The position numbers and the translations under genes are program-made. From Dehalococcoidia bacterium (lineage in GTDB: Bacteria; Chloroflexota; Dehalococcoidia; GIF9; AB-539-J10): a stretch of DNA of 23,677 bases. Under the pieces are notes generated by a model. The model made no database searches. It saw nothing but the letters and a program-made list of their open reading frames with translations, and was not told where the DNA came from. Shown in pieces: positions 20,830-23,677 of this stretch (positions are counted from its first letter, which is position 1; every line of letters begins with the position of its first letter). The stretch lies in contig JAUXIH010000006.1 of NCBI GenBank assembly GCA_030621105.1, positions 1-23,677 of the forward strand. The letters run 5' to 3'.

Positions 20830-21210
20830 ATGTGGAAGATAGGCATTTTTTTACTGGCAGCTTTGCTGCTACTCGTGCCTGCCGGCTGCGGCACACAGAC
20901 TCCCCAGGAATACAGCAATCCCGACGAGGAGATATCGGTAACCGTGGGGGAGAGCTTCATCATCGTGCTGGAAGCCAACCCCTCAACCGGTTATGAGTGG
21001 CAGGAAGAGTTCGATGCCGGTTTACTGAAGCTGCTTGACAATCAGTACCAGGCAGCCGAGCACGAGGAGGGAATGGTCGGCACCGATGGCTGGAGCAGAT
21101 TCACCTTCGAGGCATTGAGCCAGAGCCAGACCAATATCACCATGCAATACAAACGCTCCTGGGAAGAGAACTACACTGAGGAACAGGTATTCCACGTCTC
21201 CATCGAGTAG
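20830..21210 (+). CDS. Chagasin-like cysteine protease inhibitor (I42 family) lipoprotein
   Basis: 126 residues. Signal peptide with lipobox ending at C20 (PAGC), so the protein should be lipid-anchored outside the membrane. The mature part has the three inhibitor loops of the chagasin fold in order: NPSTGYEW (50-57, loop L4), a glycine-containing GMVGTDGWSRFTF segment (loop L2 position, diverged from GxGG), and YKRSWEE (loop L6, like RPW). I42 inhibitors block papain-family proteases; in bacteria they may guard against secreted host or competitor proteases. GGGAGG lies about 6 nt before the ATG. No cysteine protease gene is nearby. Confidence 0.85.
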   Translation: MWKIGIFLLAALLLLVPAGCGTQTPQEYSNPDEEISVTVGESFIIVLEANPSTGYEWQEEFDAGLLKLLDNQYQAAEHEEGMVGTDGWSRFTFEALSQSQTNITMQYKRSWEENYTEEQVFHVSIE

Positions 21211-21230
21211 GACGGGAATCATCCCAAACG

Positions 21231-21249
21231 GCCCTGAAGTGGACAGGGC
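21231..21249. other. Hairpin between the inhibitor gene and the DAHP synthase gene
   Basis: GCCCTG (21231-21236) and CAGGGC (21244-21249) make a 6-bp stem with a 7-nt loop; a smaller GGGA/TCCC hairpin lies just before it (21214-21225). There is no T run, so at best a weak terminator or attenuator. Confidence 0.3.
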
Positions 21250-21279
21250 GAGCAAACAGGGTTAGCATTGTAATCTGCC

Positions 21280-22296
21280 ATGATTGTTAGCATGCAAAAG
21301 GGCGCCACGCCCGAAGAGATAGATGCCGTCGTTCAGCGAGCCCACTCGCTGGGCATGGATGTACAGCTAAACTGGGGCACGGACAAGACCGTCGTCGCCA
21401 TACTGGGGAGCAACACCGGGCAACTGCCCACAGGCACCTTCGCCGTGCTTCCCGGCGTGGAGGGCACGACGCGCATCATGAAGCCCTACAAGCTGTCATC
21501 CCGCACATTCAAGCCACAGGATAGCACGGTTTCCATAGCTGGCGTCGAAGTTGGCGGCAAACGCATTGTCATCATGGCCGGCCCCTGTGCCGTGGAGAGC
21601 AAGGAACAGCTCATGGAGGCCGCCAGCATTGTGAAGGAAGCCGGAGCCAGTGTATTGCGCGGCGGCGCTTTCAAGCCCCGCACCTCCCCCTTCAGCTTCC
21701 AGGGATTAAAGAAAGCCGGATTAGAATTACTGGCAGAGGTCAGGGAAAGATTCAACATGCCCATAGTCACCGAGGTGCTGTCCACTCTTGATGTCAGCCA
21801 GGTAGCCAAATATGCTGATGCGCTGCAAATTGGCGCCAGGAACATGCAGAATTATGCCCTACTGTCCCGGGCAGGCAAGAGCAAGCGCCCGGTACTGCTA
21901 AAACGAGGACTGTCCGCCACGGTCACCGAGTGGCTCACGGCGGCTGACTACCTGCTGGCGGAAAACAACGACCAGGTAATGTTATGTGAGAGAGGCATCA
22001 GGACTTTCGAGGACAGCATACGCTTCTCCCTGGACATATCTTCCCTGCCGGTGATCAAGAGATTCAGTCACCTGCCCGTCATCGTCGACCCCAGCCACGC
22101 TGCAGGACACTACGCATTCGTGCCCGCCATGGCCAAGGCGGCCATAGCTGCCGGCGCCGATGGACTGCTCATCGAGGTTCATCCCAACCCCAAGGAAGCA
22201 CTGGTGGATGGGCTGCAATCGCTGACCCCTTCAGACTTCACCCGGTTAATGCAGGAACTCAAACCCCTCGCCGAAGCTGTGGGCCGCTACATCTAG
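21280..22296 (+). CDS. aroF: 3-deoxy-7-phosphoheptulonate (DAHP) synthase, type I-beta with N-terminal regulatory domain
   Basis: Joins phosphoenolpyruvate and erythrose 4-phosphate, the first step of aromatic amino acid synthesis. 338 residues. Residues 1 to about 70 form the ferredoxin-like (ACT-like) domain seen in Thermotoga-type enzymes, where it mediates feedback inhibition by Tyr or Phe. The TIM barrel follows: IMAGPCAVES (metal-binding Cys), RGGAFKPRTSPFSFQG, LKRGLSAT, CERGIRTFE, VDPSHAAGH (metal His), IEVHPNP (metal Glu) and the Asp in LVDGLQSL. Start: ATG 21280 matches the family start; no Shine-Dalgarno is seen, but a TGTAAT (21269-21274) ends 5 nt before it, so this gene too may be leaderless. 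No other shikimate gene is in the window. Confidence 0.95.
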   Translation: MIVSMQKGATPEEIDAVVQRAHSLGMDVQLNWGTDKTVVAILGSNTGQLPTGTFAVLPGVEGTTRIMKPYKLSSRTFKPQDSTVSIAGVEVGGKRIVIMAGPCAVESKEQLMEAASIVKEAGASVLRGGAFKPRTSPFSFQGLKKAGLELLAEVRERFNMPIVTEVLSTLDVSQVAKYADALQIGARNMQNYALLSRAGKSKRPVLLKRGLSATVTEWLTAADYLLAENNDQVMLCERGIRTFEDSIRFSLDISSLPVIKRFSHLPVIVDPSHAAGHYAFVPAMAKAAIAAGADGLLIEVHPNPKEALVDGLQSLTPSDFTRLMQELKPLAEAVGRYI

Positions 22297-22329
22297 AAAC
22301 TGTGCTGTCCGAGACCTAAAAATGACGGC

Positions 22330-22779
22330 TTACCTTTTTGTCTCATCCAGCAAGGCATACTCTTTCGCCACGATATACAGGGCATAGTCCGACAACAACA
22401 CGGTACGATTAATGCTATCCACCGCGTGGTACATATCCATGGTCGTCATAAATATATTCTGGAACTCGGCATAGAGCCACATATGCCGCCGCATCATGAC
22501 CAGAGCATAAAGTGCCTCGCAGAGAGGGAGGCCCTCATCGTGCCTGTCTTGGGCAAAGGCAGTGAAAAATGGCCCTGCCTTGACATAAGAATCATCGCTG
22601 TGATACATCTCCTTGATAAAGTGATAAAACTGCACTGCCTGTCGCCGGCACTTCTCCTCGGGTAGATCATGATATGAAGGAGTCCGTGCCCCAGTGCGCA
22701 CTGCTTTACACCACTGTTGAGCTATCTGTTCAGCGTGGCTCTGGGTATACTCAAGCAACCTGTCAGCAAAAACTTTCAT
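22330..22779 (-). CDS. RsbRD N-terminal-like (RsbU/RsbR sensor-type) single-domain protein
   Basis: 149 residues, all helical, without cysteine motifs, signal peptide or catalytic signature. The pattern (W23 in QQWCKAV, then YHDLPEEK, then AFAQDRHDEGLPLCEALYALVMMRRHMW) resembles the RsbRD N-terminal domain found at the front of RsbR-type stressosome proteins and phosphatases, but here no STAS or output domain follows. It may sense a small molecule or act as an adaptor; this is inference from resemblance. GGAGG sits 7 nt before the ATG and an extended -10 promoter about 30 nt before. Convergent with aroF (33 bp gap). Confidence 0.6.
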   Translation of the reverse strand: MKVFADRLLEYTQSHAEQIAQQWCKAVRTGARTPSYHDLPEEKCRRQAVQFYHFIKEMYHSDDSYVKAGPFFTAFAQDRHDEGLPLCEALYALVMMRRHMWLYAEFQNIFMTTMDMYHAVDSINRTVLLSDYALYIVAKEYALLDETKR

Positions 22780-22809
22780 GTCCTTACCTCCCTATACTCC
22801 AGTTGTCCC

Positions 22810-22818
22810 AGTATACCA
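22810..22818 (-). promoter_or_regulatory. Extended -10 promoter of the 22330-22779 gene
   Basis: The minus strand reads TGGTATACT (TGn plus TATACT), 30 nt before the ATG at 22779, leaving room for the GGAGG. The ABC transporter genes upstream end at 22887. Confidence 0.5.
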
Positions 22819-22886
22819 TATTCTCGAATCGGTGACACGCGAGACAGAAGGGAAAGGTAGATAAGCATCCCAACCCCCCTACCAGT

Positions 22887-23558
22887 TCATCCTTCATCAC
22901 CGTCAATGCGCCCATCGCTCAGGCGTATCACCCGGTCCACGTAGCGCTCATCACCAGGCTCATGAGTTACCATGACCACGGTCTGCCCCCTCTCGGTATT
23001 CAACCTGCGGAACAGGTTCAGTACCACCATGGCTGACTTAACATCCAGGCTCGCCGTGGGCTCATCAGCAAATAATATTCCCGGGCTGTTGACCAGGGCA
23101 CGGGCAATGGCAATGCGCTGCTGCTCGCCGCCGGACACCTCGCTGGGATAATGCGTCAGCCTCTCCCCCAACCCCACCATTTCCAGCAGCTCAGTGGCAC
23201 GCTGGCGGTAATCCTGGTACGGATTCGCAGCCAGCGATGGCAGATACACATTTTCCAGCACACTGAGCTCCCCCAGCAGGGAATACTCCTGGAACACATA
23301 ACCCAGTCGCCTCAGGCGAAAACCACCCCGCTGCTCCCGGGACATCCGTGATACATCAATCCCCTCAATGTAAATTTCTCCGCTGCTAGGATAGTCTAGC
23401 AATCCCAGGATATGCAGCAGCGTGGACTTGCCCGAGCCACTCCTCCCCATGATGGCAACGAACTCCCCCTCCCTGATCTCCATGTTAATTCCCTTCAGGG
23501 CATGAGTGGTATTCGATCCCCGGCCATAAATCTTGTGTAAATCCCGTATCACAATCAT
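22887..23558 (-). CDS. ABC transporter ATP-binding protein, MacB/LolD/FtsE-like
   Basis: 223 residues, the usual size of the stand-alone ATPase that partners FtsX-like permeases. Walker A GRSGSGKST (38-46), Q-loop in YVFQEYSLL, signature VSGGEQQRIAIARAL, Walker B ILFADEPTASLD, and switch His in VMVTHEP. The LGLLDYPSSGEIYIEG segment and ISxLDxPTSG-like spacing fit the lipoprotein-releasing, macrolide and peptide exporter branch (MacB/LolD/YknY). It begins 4 bp after the stop of the FtsX-like permease gene, and both form one exporter that couples ATP hydrolysis to movement of an extracytoplasmic substrate. Substrate not predictable here. Confidence 0.94.
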   Translation of the reverse strand: MIVIRDLHKIYGRGSNTTHALKGINMEIREGEFVAIMGRSGSGKSTLLHILGLLDYPSSGEIYIEGIDVSRMSREQRGGFRLRRLGYVFQEYSLLGELSVLENVYLPSLAANPYQDYRQRATELLEMVGLGERLTHYPSEVSGGEQQRIAIARALVNSPGILFADEPTASLDVKSAMVVLNLFRRLNTERGQTVVMVTHEPGDERYVDRVIRLSDGRIDGDEG

Positions 23559-23562
23559 ATCG

Positions 23563-23677
23563 TCAATTCCCCCAGATAGTCCTGATGATTCCCTGTTTCA
23601 GGATAAACCACGCGGGAAGGAATCCCGCCAGTATAGCAGCTCCGATGACCCCGAAGCTGGCAGTCTCCAGCATCGCT
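23563..23677 (-). CDS. FtsX-like ABC transporter permease (3' end only)
   Basis: The last 38 codons of a gene cut by the right edge of the window. The product ends with a hydrophobic segment (SFGVIGAAILAGFLPAWFI) and a short basic tail LKQGIIRTIWGN, the typical C-terminus of MacB/LolC-type permeases (membrane helix with a PA motif followed by a cytoplasmic tail). Its stop lies 4 bp before the ATPase start, so the two are in one operon. The periplasmic MacB domain and the other membrane helices lie outside the window. Confidence 0.75.
   Translation of the reverse strand, partial: AMLETASFGVIGAAILAGFLPAWFILKQGIIRTIWGN

Noticed and set aside
1..23677. tRNA, rRNA, CRISPR arrays, insertion sequences, prophage or attachment sites
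   Set aside because: Reading both strands by eye I saw no tRNA T-arm consensus, no regularly spaced repeats, no transposase or integrase motifs and no long direct repeats. A covariance-model or repeat search would be needed to exclude small RNAs.

Overview
The window is a gene-dense stretch of a bacterial chromosome (about 27 protein genes, no mobile element, RNA gene or CRISPR array seen). Gene content points to Chloroflexota, most likely class Dehalococcoidia: a DUF5679 mini-protein, an aconitase-superfamily LeuC/LeuD pair next to a compact isocitrate dehydrogenase, a short ArgA-like GNAT protein, and a zinc ribbon/LemA/HtpX cluster. This placement is inference from family recognition, not a database search.

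Layout. 1-967 (+): C-terminal catalytic half of cobalamin-independent methionine synthase MetE, cut by the window edge. 994-4543 (-): a fused EtfB-EtfA flavoprotein followed, with overlap, by an ETF:quinone oxidoreductase carrying a C-terminal ferredoxin domain; together they form a two-polypeptide counterpart of FixABCX. 4814-6607 (+): NAD kinase, GNAT acetyltransferase and Nudix (ADP-ribose pyrophosphatase-like) in a tight operon, then a secreted or lipoprotein gene at 6735-7175. 7231-11621 (-): operon of a biotin-dependent carboxyltransferase, LeuC-type and LeuD-type dehydratase subunits and isocitrate dehydrogenase, which reads as the citrate-to-2-oxoglutarate arm linked to acyl-CoA carboxylation. 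11698-13421 (+): folP, folK and a 6-pyruvoyl-tetrahydropterin synthase homologue, a compact folate cluster. 13418-14896: a Trm112-like protein (-), two small Dehalococcoidia-type hypotheticals (+) and an alpha/beta hydrolase (-). 15133-15276 (+): DUF5679 mini-protein ending at a clear bidirectional terminator. 15323-17544 (-): HtpX-type protease, LemA and a TFIIB-type zinc ribbon protein. 17629-18240 (-): a lipoprotein. 18355-19686 (-): RarA/MgsA AAA+ ATPase. 19866-20508 (-): HicA/HicB toxin-antitoxin pair. 20830-22296 (+): chagasin-like inhibitor lipoprotein and type I-beta DAHP synthase. 22330-22779 (-): RsbRD N-terminal-like protein. 22887-23677 (-): MacB/LolD-type ABC ATPase and the 3' end of its FtsX-like permease.

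Two threads stand out. First, the electron-transfer pair has the fusion state and the eight-cysteine pattern of a FixX-like two-cluster ferredoxin, so it may feed NADH or acyl-CoA electrons into menaquinone, perhaps with bifurcation. Second, several genes have a TATAAT-like box, often in the extended form TGnTATAAT, only 7-13 nt before the start codon. These genes are probably transcribed as leaderless or nearly leaderless mRNAs, and their longest possible reading frames run wrongly back through the promoter. Start sites were corrected accordingly for nadK, folP, the Trm112-like gene, the gene at 13675 and (from its RBS) isocitrate dehydrogenase.
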